A stretch of 64,000 bases of DNA from Pestalotiopsis fici W106-1 (lineage: Eukaryota > Ascomycota > Sordariomycetes > Amphisphaeriales > Sporocadaceae): contig NW_006917096.1 in assembly GCF_000516985.1 (NCBI RefSeq), positions 3,085,606 to 3,149,605 of the forward strand, in the 5' to 3' direction. Each line of letters begins with the position of its first letter. Within the stretch, counting starts at the first letter, position 1. The notes under the pieces were generated by a model. It worked only from the letters and a program-made list of their open reading frames with translations. It searched no databases and was not told the DNA's origin. Both the position numbers and the translations under genes were made by a program. Positions 1 through 11,474 of this stretch are shown here, one piece after another.

Positions 1-1689
1 TCCCAGATACGTAGCATACAGTTGGACTGACTTTTTCTGCAGAGGCGAGGTATGATGACAATGGTAACTTCAAAAATATCGCGCCAGCTTCATAGACGTG
101 TACAAAAGTATCATAGAAAAAGGCCAAAAGGCCAGGCTACAGAGTCATGTCTATACGATGAACCCTCCTCGATGCTGGTGCATGCTCAATGAAGCGTACC
201 ATGCCAAGCCCAGCTGTACTGTTTAAATCTAGAAAAGAGAAATGTAAAACCAATGTACAAGAGCTTTTCAAGCTACCAAAATCTTGTTTCGATACATGTC
301 TTTGGGTCGGTGATCTTTTCAGTGTGGCTAGTAACATTTCCCAGATACTTTCGAGTCTTTAACGACTACAGCGGCTTCGTTGATTGTTATAAACCGCGAC
401 GACTTGCAATCAAATAATCAAAAGCAAAGCTGCAACTTTGGTGATATTTGAGCCTTTAGGGACAAATTATGTTGGGGTAGCAAGACTTTCTTAGTGAGAT
501 ATCTCGCGTTCATGACCGTAGCCCTTGCGGGAAATTCTCCTGCCTTGTGAAAAGAGAACGTTATAATGTGCTAGACGATTTGGGCTCTTTGCAAGGGAAC
601 TAGGTACAAATTTGGGGCTGTGGACAACTCGGTATCAAGATGAAGATGGGGTACTTGAGGACATCATCACGAGTGGTCCTTGTATGTCATCAAGAGCATT
701 GACTGCCGTTTGTGCTGCCCATTCGCCTTGTATCAATTACTTTGAAAAGAAATGAATGAAATTCAATGGTATCAAAGGAGAGAAGAGACGAAAGGACAAA
801 AAAGAAGGAAAGAGAAGGGAGAAAAAAAAACTTCCTCCCACAAAAGGCAGGTCTGACGATTCGAGGATTCGAACATGAGACCCCGGAAAAGTGGTTCAAT
901 AATTTTCCATGGCCGCACGCTCAGAGCTGGATTACCAACTCGGCCACCGAGACTCAGTCTTGGGGAGAACCCCCAAGGCAGCTCAGGTTTCCTTGGCAGT
1001 CTGGTTATTGACTGGACCACTTGATTGAACTTATTAGGTCTACCTGCCATCCCCATTCATTCATTGTGACCTATTTATTTCTCGTTTGTCTTATTTGTTT
1101 GGGATTTCCACTATAGAGGGTCATTCAGTTACGGGCCTACTCATTTATTTTCACTCCATCCAAATTTATTGGTTCTGACCCTGTTTCATTCAATCGCTTG
1201 ATCTATCTATTTATTGATCACTTAAACATTGGAAGCAGATGAATGCAACCATGCTGCATAGCTCTAGAATCTGTGTTGTCTGTAGTCGAATATGCAGATT
1301 TATTATTTTATCCTGTTTCTCGCCAATCCAGAAATCTCAAGTGTATTGGCGGTGGCGGTTTTCTCTTTTTCTTTCCCTTCCTTATTTCTCTTTTTTCTTT
1401 CCTGTTTTTTTCTTAAGCTTTTCGTATTGATTGATTTAAACTATCCGTTTCCGAAACGGAAAGATCCTTGAGAAGGTTTTTGATAATTACATAAGACGAG
1501 ATAATTAACTAAATAAACCAGAAATAACATGGGTGGAAGGTCTTAATACCAGCATTACTATGATTTGACTGCCCTTTTCCATTAATCTATGACCACTACC
1601 ATAAAACCTTCTACAAACTTATAGTCTGGCTATCACCAAGAACGACGACTCGCAATAATGAATCCTGGTATAAGTGGCCGGCTAGACAC
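1..1689. other. Left-edge intergenic region, no protein gene recognised
   Basis: Only short, low-complexity open frames are present and none resembles a known protein. The region holds a purine-rich stretch around 775-830, a pyrimidine-rich stretch around 1360-1420 and the tRNA-like Pol III unit listed separately. Bases 1441-1689 are probably the 3' flank of the membrane-protein gene that ends at 1690. Confidence 0.5.
822..955 (-). pseudogene. tRNA-like Pol III unit, probably a degenerate tRNA
   Basis: On the minus strand the 12-mer at 946-935 matches the A-box consensus TRGCNNAGYNGG at every position. The B-box core GTTCGAATC lies at 874-866, about 60 nt further on, which is the spacing expected for a tRNA with a long variable arm (Leu or Ser). 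A run of nine T follows at 830-822, placed like a Pol III terminator. A GGAAAA/TTTTCC hairpin (908-885) sits between the boxes. The D stem, T stem and acceptor stem do not pair properly, so a working tRNA is unlikely. It may be a decayed tRNA gene, a SINE fragment or a small Pol III RNA. Confidence 0.3.
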
Positions 1690-2782
1690 TTAAACGGCCG
1701 GGATAGTGCGGCCATTCTTCTCCCCTTGTTCGTGGTAATCTCGGACTTCATTTCCGAGGGTAACAGCATCTCCAGAACGGTATTCTTCCCGAGCAGAGAG
1801 GGCCAAGAATACGGCATCCGTAATGAGCTGCACGAGAAAAGTGAAACCGACAATGTAGAATGTGATAACACCGTCCCAGGCGAGGGGGCCGTCCATGACC
1901 GTGTGTACACCCGTGGCAAAGGCAAAGAGAATGGGCATGATGATGTTGAAGGGAATCAGCCATTTGGGAAACAGGGGCCTCTCACGGGTGTCGAGGATGA
2001 TGGCATAGACAAAGGCAAAATTCTGGACCATAAACGTTGGCCAAGGCATCCTGCATATTATCACATGATTAGTAAGGTTCAATTCCGGTCATGTGCTGAG
2101 GATAATCAGCAACGGAATAGACCTCTGAATACTTACAAAGCCACGATCCAGAAGAACTCATTGAGCATCTGTGTAATCTCTGCCGGTCTGTCAGGTCGGA
2201 AAGAGGTGATGCACAAAACAATACCAGGCAACATGAAGGTCCAGACACCTGCCGCCGCCGATGATAGCTGTACTTGATGGATCATGTAAGGGACCTTGGG
2301 GATGCGGCGGATTTGGTTGGATATGCACGCCGAAAATGGCAGGTAGAATCCTCCGCATATCATGAGAATAGCTCCGCCAGCACGAATGCGAGTGATGTGA
2401 TCCTGGTAAACTGAAATCTGTTTAGCATCTCAAACGCATGAACTGGCCTGATTGGATTGCAAATAGTGGTTCATAGTCCTATGAACCAGTATATGGGAAA
2501 GGGAACAATAACTATACTCTGTGTACTGGTTAGTAAATAAATCTCAGGACATGTCTCGCGGCTTGGAGCTCACATACAACAAGTTGCTACAGTTTGGGCA
2601 TCCCAGCTGGGACGTGGAGGAGGAATGAAGTCGGCAACAATGAAAGCCAAGATGAAGAAGACACCGGCTAGTGCACCACAACAGGCAGAGTAGTACTGTA
2701 TGGCCGTGTAGCTAAGTAGCCACGAGCGTGAGGCGCGCACACATAGGCCATTGAGGTAGCTTTCAACTCCCATTTTTTTCAA
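1690..2782 (-). CDS. Integral membrane protein, about six spans, unknown function
   Basis: Three exons, 2782-2578, 2410-2137 and 2050-1690, join in frame to 279 residues. The introns have GTATGT and GTAAGT donors and CAG acceptors. Hydrophobic segments lie near the N-terminus (before the IPPPRPSW loop), in the segment with GGAILMICGGFYLPF, in AAAGVWTFMLPGIVLCI, and three more in the last exon. The arrangement matches a fungal family annotated only as integral membrane protein, with the conserved ADFIPPP and RIP loops. No catalytic motif or signal peptide is visible. A second Met three codons in (2773) is an equally good start. Function is unknown; transport or a membrane scaffold role would be guesswork. 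Confidence 0.8.
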
Positions 2783-4021
2783 TTTGGAACCAAACGAAGT
2801 AGAAGTTTGGGGGGTATGTAGTAAGATTTAAGTGCAAAGCTGATTGATATGAGCTTCTTGATCATAGAAGGGACGGAGCGAGAGGCAATGGGAAGTATTA
2901 TGGTTGAAGCAATAAGTATTTATACACCTGTATCCATATCCATCCAGCCAGCCTTTTGCTCAGCATGTGCACGTTTCTACGGTAAATGCTGCACTTCTGG
3001 AGCAAGTCATTGCTTACATTACCCACAAGATTGACTAAAACGAGCTATGTAGACATCGCGACACGAGCAAAATCTTGATTTTGGACTAGAAGGAGAATCA
3101 TACTATGGAACGATATTCTCTGGCGTTTCAACATTGGGTAAATCTGCCTGCCTTTTCGGCGCCGAGATTCCCTTAACGGCTGGACCCTGGATGGGAATAC
3201 TCCCGGGGCTGGCCGATGTGACTTGGTCCCCACTGCGGTGGGAAAAAGGCCGTATTGAACATCAGCCTTTAGCGAGCCGGAACTACCATATCTCCGCCCG
3301 TGCATTACCTATTCTGGATGACGCTACGTATGGGATGGGTATGGTTATGGAGGCTTGGACAAACTCGATATACTCCGGTGTGCCCATGTGCGCAACGTTT
3401 CCGAGCACTTGGGATACCACAATGGAAGGCATACATTAATTCAAATGGGGAAAAAGAAAAAAAGAAAAAAGAAAAAAAGAACGAAAGAGAGAAAGAATAT
3501 ATTCTCTCGTCAGCGAAGCATAGGCGGAAAAGCTCAGCTTCAATATTCTACCGTCCCCGTATCCAACTTTGATTATTTTCTCGTCTGGCACGGTGAGTGT
3601 TGATCTCGCCCGGAGCTGCCTTCGATCTCCCCACCCCATTGGTGCCAAATAGTGTTTCTGCTTGTAGACCAGGCGTCACTCGAGTCCTCGAATATATATC
3701 TCTGCACCAACCTGAGCTAGGTGTGAAGCTCCCACTTTTGCAGATATGGCCTGGTGGTATATTTATGATAGGCATTTCGTATATCACGGTATGTACATCT
3801 TTGTTACTCATCTGTGGCTCCTGATCAACGCTTAATGTCCGGTAGAGGTCACTAGATCATGTGAATTGTGAATTTTCTGAACCCATCATTTTGAATTGTA
3901 CACTAGTAGCTAACATAAATAGGTGGGTCGATTATACCTTCTCAAAATTCAAAGGCATAAGCCACATCTCCAGAGGAAGCGGTTGTGCCAATAGTAAACT
4001 GATCAAACTTGTTAGTTCCGG
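2783..4021. other. Intergenic region, no gene recognised
   Basis: It contains the promoter side of the membrane-protein gene and the 3' flank of the GH39-like gene. An A-rich simple-sequence tract lies at about 3446-3500. Open frames on both strands stay below about 105 residues and show no recognisable domain or matching splice sites. Confidence 0.5.
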
Positions 4022-5562
4022 TCAAACAGCAAAGGTGTAGAAACCTCGACCTACTGAATCATTCTCAATGTCACGATTGACGTAGCCGTATATACCCGGT
4101 GAAGCGACGGCGCCGTATTTACCGTTCCACGCAAATTCACGAACCGTAACTCGGATCTGGCCCGAGGTGGGATAGCCCATCGCTGCCAAACCCGAAATTT
4201 GAATCAGGTAAGGGTTTGTGGTGCCGTGGGAGCCCGTGATGATCTTTGTAGAACCAATTCCGCTGCCTGAGCTAACAGCGTACACATCGAATCCGCCATC
4301 AGCGGAGGCAGTTGTGGCCAGGCGATTACCAGTCATATTTGCGTAATATGATAATACGTGCCATGACCCAGCTGGACTATACGCTGTGCCGTCCTTTGCC
4401 AGAGTGTTGGCCAGGTAATCCGCGGTGGTCTCTGCGGTACTCTCCCAATTCGCGCGGATAGCATGAAGATTTAGACGCTCAAACCGGGAGATGAACCATG
4501 CATCATACGAGGGGCGCTGCTCGCCCGTCGAGCCATATTCGTTGACATATATTGTGCGCGAGGGGAGATCGCGATCATTGAGCATAGTTTGAAATGTTGC
4601 GTAATTGACCGCTGGATCAGTATCGTGTGTAAGGTGGTGATAGTTATATGTATCTGGTACAGTTCCATTTGATTGAATGAAATCCAGGAAGCGTACCCAC
4701 CACACGTCAGATGTTGATGGAGGGCCGGCGTAGCCAGGGCCAACGATACGGGTAGTGGCAGGACATAGGGACCTGTCAGTTTTATAACCATCAACAGTGT
4801 CCATTCGACCATAACTTAATGGTATCATGTCTGTGTGACTTACTTGAGTTTAGGGTACGATCGGCCCCAGATATTGAGCCATGTGGCACTGGAACTGAAC
4901 TGTCCATCTGGTTCATTCCAGACCTCGATATCGAGACCCGACGTCATACCGGCCGCTTTAATGTCGGCGCAGAGAGTGGCTAGGAAGGTATCCCAAGAAG
5001 ACCAGTCCCCGTCACTGCCTGGGTCCGGGGAGCTGCTGTTTCTCTGGCCCCAGAGGTTGCTAACCATCAAGGTGTAGTTACCACCAAATTTTCTCACAGT
5101 GAGATAATTAGAATGGACAGCACGGAAGCGGTTCTATCCATATGTAAAGTCAGTATGGTACCAAAAATCACCCAGGAGTCGAGATAGTCATCATACGTTG
5201 TACTCATCCTCTCCAAACTGCCAACCGCGGCTCGGGGAAGGAAGATTGCCTTGACCACCTCGGGCATTTTGGAGCTTGATACCCGAGAAATACTGGTCGG
5301 GGATTTGTGTTTGTACGGCAGCAGTGGCAGCAGGTGTTCCGGCAACGTAACTGGAGAAGTCATTTGGGGGAATGCCATTATGAACCCCTGCAGCTAGGAA
5401 TCGAGCAGTACCGGAAGGCGAGTTAAGGGTAACGGTTGCAGTTCCGGAACGAGTAACGTCATTCTTCTCCAACTTGACATTGGCAGGCGACGCAAGGCCC
5501 GAAATCGTGTCGAGGCAAAGGAATAAGACAAGTGTAAATCTCATGCTGAAAATTGACGACAT
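4022..5562 (-). CDS. Secreted glycoside hydrolase, GH39-like
   Basis: Exons 5562-5197, 5133-4844 and 4772-4022 join in frame to 468 residues. The N-terminus is a signal peptide: MRFTLVLFLCL followed by a small-residue cleavage region. In-frame Met codons at 5595 and 5544 are alternative starts. The motif DIEVWNEPDG (Glu about residue 196) fits the acid/base Glu of clan GH-A, and IYVNEYGS (Glu about 297) fits the nucleophile, roughly 100 residues apart. The C-terminal half looks like the beta-sandwich that follows the barrel in GH39-type enzymes. Family members act on xylose- or other pentose/hexose-containing polysaccharides outside the cell. The gene lies downstream of, and in the same orientation as, the GH115 gene, which fits a role in hemicellulose breakdown. 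The exact GH family and substrate are inferred. Confidence 0.72.
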
Positions 5563-5595
5563 GTTGGAGGGAAGGTTCTTGGATTGATGGAACAC

Positions 5596-6456
5596 AAGGC
5601 TAAGGATAGGCCAGATATTGTCTATCTATACTTTACCATTTATACTTTGATTCCCTGAACTTCATCCGTTGATCCCAATATCTCCCGTTACGCAGGCCTG
5701 GCAAACAGATACCTGCTGTATCTCGCTTTGCATCTGGTGAATTTTCCGATTCGTGGAGCTCAAATGACATTGCTTAATGGCGGAAGGCACGTACTTACTC
5801 CGATCCTCTCGGCATAATTGAGAGTCTACGGAGTAGTGTTTTGTTTCACCGGAGGACTCCACCGGAACACCCTCCGGAACATCACTGGAACACCATCGGA
5901 ATTTATCCCGGCGTGGTACAACGGAGCATTCATCAGCCGAATTCACACGTAGATGAGACCAATTAATTCCGATACTGTACGACTTCTACGAGGAATCAGC
6001 GCGAAATGCCGGCCGGTGTTGCTACGATTGGAGATGAAAATGATTTCTTCGTCTCTTCAAGCACCGGAAGCGAAACAATTATTCCGTGGCAAAATAATAT
6101 ATCCACGTCGGGATATAGTCGAACAGCGGACAATACCCGCGCCTCCATAGTTTGCAGCAATATCTCATACTTTACGGCATTAAATGACGTAAAGTAAAAG
6201 TAGCCGTAGTGTACGAGGTCTGGTAAAGCAGTCTCGAGCTGTCTTGTTTAACCTATAACAAGTCATCTTTCAGGTCGAAGTTGAGACTGCCGCAACTATT
6301 GTATTGGCGTGTGCACTCCGCTCGTGATTATATTCCAACATGACTTCTCACTCAACTGCTTACTCAAATAAAAAAAACTATGCTTTTCCATCAATCATGA
6401 CCGCTGGTCTTTTCATAGCTTCTCTTCCCGTCAGGCTCGGAAGAAAGTGAGCCACA
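5596..6456. promoter_or_regulatory. Promoter region of the GH39-like gene with clustered CreA-type sites
   Basis: No gene is seen. An imperfect tandem array of 11-13 bp CCGGA-containing units occupies 5849-5902. Within 30 bp it contains three matches to the carbon-catabolite repressor consensus SYGGRG: CCGGAG at 5849, and on the other strand the sites at 5857-5862 and 5872-5877. They lie about 290-315 bp upstream of the likely start codon. A CreA role is inferred from the motif and from the hydrolase downstream. Confidence 0.4.
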
Positions 6457-9400
6457 TCACAAATGAATGAACAAACTTTGAGGCGGACCAATGTAGCTCT
6501 CTTTTACTCCGCCCAGGTCGACAACAACCTTTTCCAACAGACAGTTTGGTTCGTTCAAGCGAATCTTGAGTAGGTGGGTACCCGTGATACCAAGGTCCAC
6601 ATTGTGGTGTTTAGTCCATGCGCAGTCCATGACTGTCGAGAGCCAGCCTGGCGGCAGGTCACCAGCAACGACTGGCTCGCGGACTAAACGATGAGTCTCT
6701 AGATTGCCATCATCAATTACAACATCGTAAGTCAATGGTCGTTCCGGGTTTGTGTCAAGCGTAAACGTGAAGTACAGAACGATCCTAGAGTCCGGGGCCG
6801 ATGTAAATGTGTGAAATGGATATGATAGAAAGCCAGTAGGGCCTTTTATATCCTCCTGGAGTCCGACTGCACCATCACCCGTTCTTCCAAGGAAAGGGAG
6901 AATCTGGTAGACAGAGAGGTCTGGCTGGACACATTTTGTAGCATGCAGAGACACGTAGCCGTCAGACTCGACAAATCCGGTAAAGCCAGAGGGTATGGTA
7001 CGATTCACCACCTTGGCATGGACGTAGTCGAAATCGCCCATTGAAGATCGAATCTCAATCAATATCTCCTCTTCAAAGCCGTCGGGTACCTGTGGCCAGT
7101 CGATAGAGACTTCAATCCGAGCAGACGGAGAATGAGGCTTCATGATATCAGTCTCTCGGGAAAGACGAACCCAAGGATATGGAACACTGAGCGTCCAAAT
7201 AAACTCGCGCGTACTGCGAGAGAAAATCTCAAACCACCTCGATTCTGCACCAAATGGTTCTAGAGGTGGTAGAGTGACACTAGGAACAAGGTCCCTTCGT
7301 GTGGGATGAGTACGATCGGCCTCCTCGCAAATAAGGCCGGGTCGCGTGCCCGCATGATTCTCGACTGCGATTCCAAGATGCCCCATGATGGGATTTGAAT
7401 CCTCCCTGGTCTGAACGTACGATACACCCTCAATCATGTTGCGCGACGGTGCATAATCGAGTTCTCTGTACCCCAAATGCGGCTGGCGCATGATATGGTT
7501 CCATCTTCCATTGAGCAAGCGATGGTACTCTTGACTGAGATCAGCATCCGCGTTGAACAGGCGTAGGACCTCTTCCGCCCAGTGGTTTGCCTCATTCCTT
7601 CTCTGCAAGGCGTAGAGCCTGTTCTTAGCTTGCGCCACTCGGAGAGAAATGAATATAGTAGTGGCCTTGATAGGGTGCAGTACAAGCTCATAAAACGCAG
7701 CCTGCATGTCTCTGTCTACTACCACGTAAAGAGCTTCTGCCTTGGATAGAATACCCTTCCACTGCTTTTCAATCACTTCAGCTTCACTGTAGTGTGCCAA
7801 GGAGAATGAATCCGGCTCAATATGATCGTGCTTGCGTAGTGCTACCAAGCGATCGTATGTGCAGAGAAGTGAAGAAATATCGTCGGTAATGTTTGGCAGG
7901 GACCCGAAGGTGTTGCGAGCAAACAGACCAAAATATTGGTCCAAGTTTGAGTGCGTGTACCTCGTGACGTCCCAAGCATGCATTAGGGCAAAGGTCAAGG
8001 GGATCTCCATGGGCTTCAAGTCCCCAACGTTGAAAACCCAGATCTGCCTAGCCCCATTCGTATATGCATGGCTCAATTGCTGTTGAACTTTGGGAACATG
8101 ATTGCTGTTGAGCCACGTGTATGAACGTGGGTGGCCAACATATTCAAAATGGTAGTAAATCTAGAAATGAATTAATACTTGAATCAGACACCAAGGGTTG
8201 TCAGAGACTTTGTCTTACCCCAGATCCACCCGAGCGTTTCAATTCATCACCGTATGGAAGTCTTCGAGCCGTACCATAGTTGTCATCAGAGAACAATAGT
8301 GTGATATCTCCAGGAATATCGAGACCAGCGGAGAACTGTTGCTGAACCTCCTTGTAGAGAGCAATCACCTCTATCAAAGCAAGTCAGCATTCCGTGTTCA
8401 AAAATAAAGTGGGACGAGCACGAACGGTTGGGACCATCTTCCTTCCCATAGTGATGCTTGAATATCTCCCTCTGGGTCTTCAACACATCAGAAATGACAG
8501 CTTGCGGGTTGCTGCCCACAATCTTCCTATCACCTTCACCTCGCATACCTACAGTGATGTAGCTTTCGTAGGGCTTGGCTCTTTCCGCCCCTTCATTGAA
8601 GAATTTCGTAATCTTTTCTCTATTTGCAAGCCATGACCAACTACCATCCGCTTGATGGTATGGTTCTGAAAACCATTCGTTGGCTGCCCGCTGCATCGGC
8701 TCGTGATGTGAAGTGGATATGACGATACCGTACTTGTCAGCCATTTCTTGGTTCAATGGATCGTCAACGAAGAAGCTTTGGCCCGGGTGAGGAAAGCCAA
8801 ACCACATAGCTGGCCAAAGAAAATTCGCCTGCAACGGTGGTCAGGGTAGAATATAAACATGCTAAAAAGCCTCGAGCAGTATAAAGAAGGGGAAAAGTCA
8901 TGACTGTATCTGCCACGTACCTTGAGCCTTAACAAGAGCTCAAAAACGTTCTTATAGAACTCAGTATTGAACTTGTCCCCATAATTTTCGTGAACCCATC
9001 CTGACAGTGCAGGAGCCTCGTCATTGATGAATATTCCACGATACTTTACGCTTGGGGGCCCTTGACGGGTTTGGACGTCCCGGGCGAAAATATTGGAATG
9101 TTTCTGGGGTGGGACATCGGACCAGAAATACCAACTAGTTTATATCAGAAATGCTTTTACCTTGGATAGATGATGATGAGTAAGCTTACGGAGAAATACC
9201 AATTTGGTTTGATATCGTGTAGGTGCCAAAGATTGCTCCCCTCTTGTCACTTCCTGCAATTACCAGAGCAGCATCACAGCCTGGGAACGGATCACGGATC
9301 AGCTGTGTCGTAAAGCATTCCCATCCATTAGCTATAGTTGATAGCTCCAACTTTCCCGTCGCACTCAAGCTTTGAAGGGTGATGGACCTTTCGAGGGTGC

Positions 9401-9644
9401 CAATAATGATTGCTTTACGCGCGCCATGCAGCTCAGCAACATTCGTGACAACCTGGTTAGCCGCATCATCTGTTACCTTGGCAAAGTCCTGCGACAAATG
9501 GTGGGCAGCGATATGGACACCATCAAAGTCGCCTTTGTCCACTAGTATCGGAACTTTGAGAAGACTGAACCCTCCCCGGATAGCTTCGAAACTGATAATA
9601 TCTGTCTCAAGCATTGTGGGCTTGTCGTGTTGTGAATTGTACAA
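6457..9644 (-). CDS. GH115 family protein, probable xylan alpha-1,2-glucuronidase
   Basis: Five exons (9644-9190, 9134-8921, 8828-8426, 8370-8219, 8160-6457) join in frame to 975 residues, the usual size for GH115. Typical family segments are DKRGAIFGTYTISNQIGISPWYFWSDVP, shown here only in part, then KYRGIFINDEAPAL, the NFLWPAMWFG stretch, the NYGTARRLP stretch, and YYHFEYVGHPRSYTW. The last third is the beta-rich C-terminal region. GH115 enzymes remove 4-O-methyl-glucuronic acid side chains from glucuronoxylan. Met at 9614 is an alternative start giving 965 residues. No signal peptide is visible at either start, which is unusual for a fungal xylan enzyme; an unrecognised upstream exon or an intracellular role is possible. 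One donor is GTTCGT. The GH39-like gene follows in the same orientation. Confidence 0.9.
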
Positions 9645-10559
9645 ATTAGGCGTGGCCTTCTATGTAGGCAAGTCGGACAGACCTAATATTTGGCCCTAAG
9701 CAAGCAAATGTTCCAGCAATAATGTTTGTGATTTCGACCGTCAAGTCCTGAACTGTCTTGATCATCATTTATTTAATGCAATGACATGAGTTGTAGATGT
9801 GCGGCGGTGATGAATAGTGAGTGGGGAGTTCAAATGCTACAGCTCCTGCACCCCCACCGGACATGTGCACCCACCGGAGGTGTTCTTTCAACAAGCGACT
9901 GGCTCGGGATTATCGCGGGAGAAAGGTGATACTGGATGCCAACAAAAGAGGCAATAAAGCCGTTGACCTTACGTATTCGATGCCCGATTTGGAATGCTAT
10001 ATAGCCAATCATGATATTACGCATACTCTTCTATTGGTTCTTTTTTTTTTTTTTCCAAGTTGGAATAGAGAACAAATGGTGCAGACATACCGATCTGCAC
10101 TACAGAGAACTAAAAAAGACTCTTTATATGAAACAATCACCAAATCTCACGTGAAATCCTAGTTCAAATAGATTGGCAAGTATTTGCACAATATACAGTC
10201 ATGCCAATAATCATTCCTAGTAGTTCAGGATGTGTAAATTTACTATATTCCATGAAATCAGTTTCAGTCGAGCTGACATGCGTTTTTGGGTACTTTCATT
10301 GACTACATGACGAGACCGGTCCAGAAAAGAAACATATAAATAAAACTAGTCTATTTATTTCACCAGAGCCAAAGTGAATGGGAGAAATACAATCGAGAGA
10401 GCGCAACGCAAATATCAGACTTGATCCTATCGATCTGCAAAATGTACTTGCTAAATAGCTATTTAATATACACGAGCAGGTTATCTGCGGTGGGTACTGA
10501 CTACATCAGTACAACAATTCTGGACTAATATCCATCTAACCCCGTAATCCTTGAACCGG
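9645..10559. other. Intergenic region between GH115 and metalloprotease genes
   Basis: No gene is recognised. It contains the promoter side of the GH115 gene and the 3' flank of the metalloprotease gene. A poly-T run lies at about 10040-10055. An open frame at 9821-10162 has no recognisable features. Confidence 0.45.
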
Positions 10560-11474
10560 CTATGCCGTTGCATCTTGACAGGCCTCGTCGTTGCAATTGG
10601 GATCCTTGTCGTCATCGTCTTCGGGCTCACCGTAGTCGTTATCACAATGCTTTGTCCAGAACGCCTCGGTGGCGTACCAAGCGTAGCTGTCGGCGTTGTA
10701 CAGAGCCTTGTCCTTGTCGAGTTTTCGTGTGTTGACAGGCCCATAACCGTCTTCCTCGTCAGTGACATCCAGGTCGAGGGGAGGTACGACTAGTTTCTCA
10801 AAATGTCTGCATATGTAAAGTTAGAAAAAAAAAGTCTGCAAAGAATTGTTCCAAGATTGGAGCGATGGGAATACTTGCGTGAACTCGTGTAGTAGATTAG
10901 CACCCAGCGTGTACATTTTCCAGGTCACTCTGTCGTCGACCCAGTCACAATCAATTTTTTGGACATTGTCGTAGCCCTTGTCGATCCCACCATGGGTGAA
11001 TGCTAAATCGCATAGGATGAGATGCGGGTTGTCTGTGCTCCAGTCGACCAGAAGCGCCATGGTTCCATCGTCGCAGTTGTAATCACCATTTACGTCCTGA
11101 TAGTCCTTTACAATTTCGATGTTGCCCAGCATGGAATTGCCGGTGGGGTCTGGGTTTGTAGGATCATCGGGGTCACCCATAATTTTGAGATAGACGTCTC
11201 GGACAGTGTCCTTGTCATCCTCGTCGAAATAGTTTTCAATTATTTCGTCACGGTCGTCATCATCCAGGGCAGCGACTGCTTCCACACTTAGACTGATCAC
11301 ATCTTTCAATGCATCCTCGATCTGAGTCTTTTGCTGGGCAGTAAAATCCGAAGCGATGGAAGGGTTGGTCCTCTTGAGAATCGACCGCACAGCTTCTGGT
11401 GCGTTCTCGAACGGTACAGCGACAGTAGATGATGCTAATAGAGCAAGAAACGATATGGTCTTGAGAGTAGCCAT
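10560..11474 (-). CDS. Secreted M35-like zinc metalloprotease with a GC-AG intron
   Basis: Exons 11474-10879 and 10806-10560 give 280 residues. The N-terminus MATLKTISFLALLASSTVA is a clear signal peptide and is followed by a pro-region with a KR site. The intron uses donor GCAAGT, the strong GC-AG consensus, and acceptor GCAG with a CTAAC branch point. With this join the protein reads LLHEFTHFEKLV, a complete HExxH zinc motif. Using the adjacent GT donor instead gives a stop after three codons. Downstream, TDEEDGYG resembles the GTxDxxYG Asp region of aspzincins (deuterolysin family), and NADSYAWYA is the usual following helix. The protein is very acidic, with a DDDDKD tail. It probably acts as an extracellular peptidase; its specificity cannot be told. 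Confidence 0.82.

Noticed and set aside
3436..3811. Minus-strand open frames of 70-87 residues
   Set aside because: No domain, no splice partner, and they overlap A-rich simple sequence.
9821..10162. Plus-strand open frame of 113 residues
   Set aside because: Contains a poly-F/T-rich stretch and no recognisable family; overlaps the GH115 promoter side.
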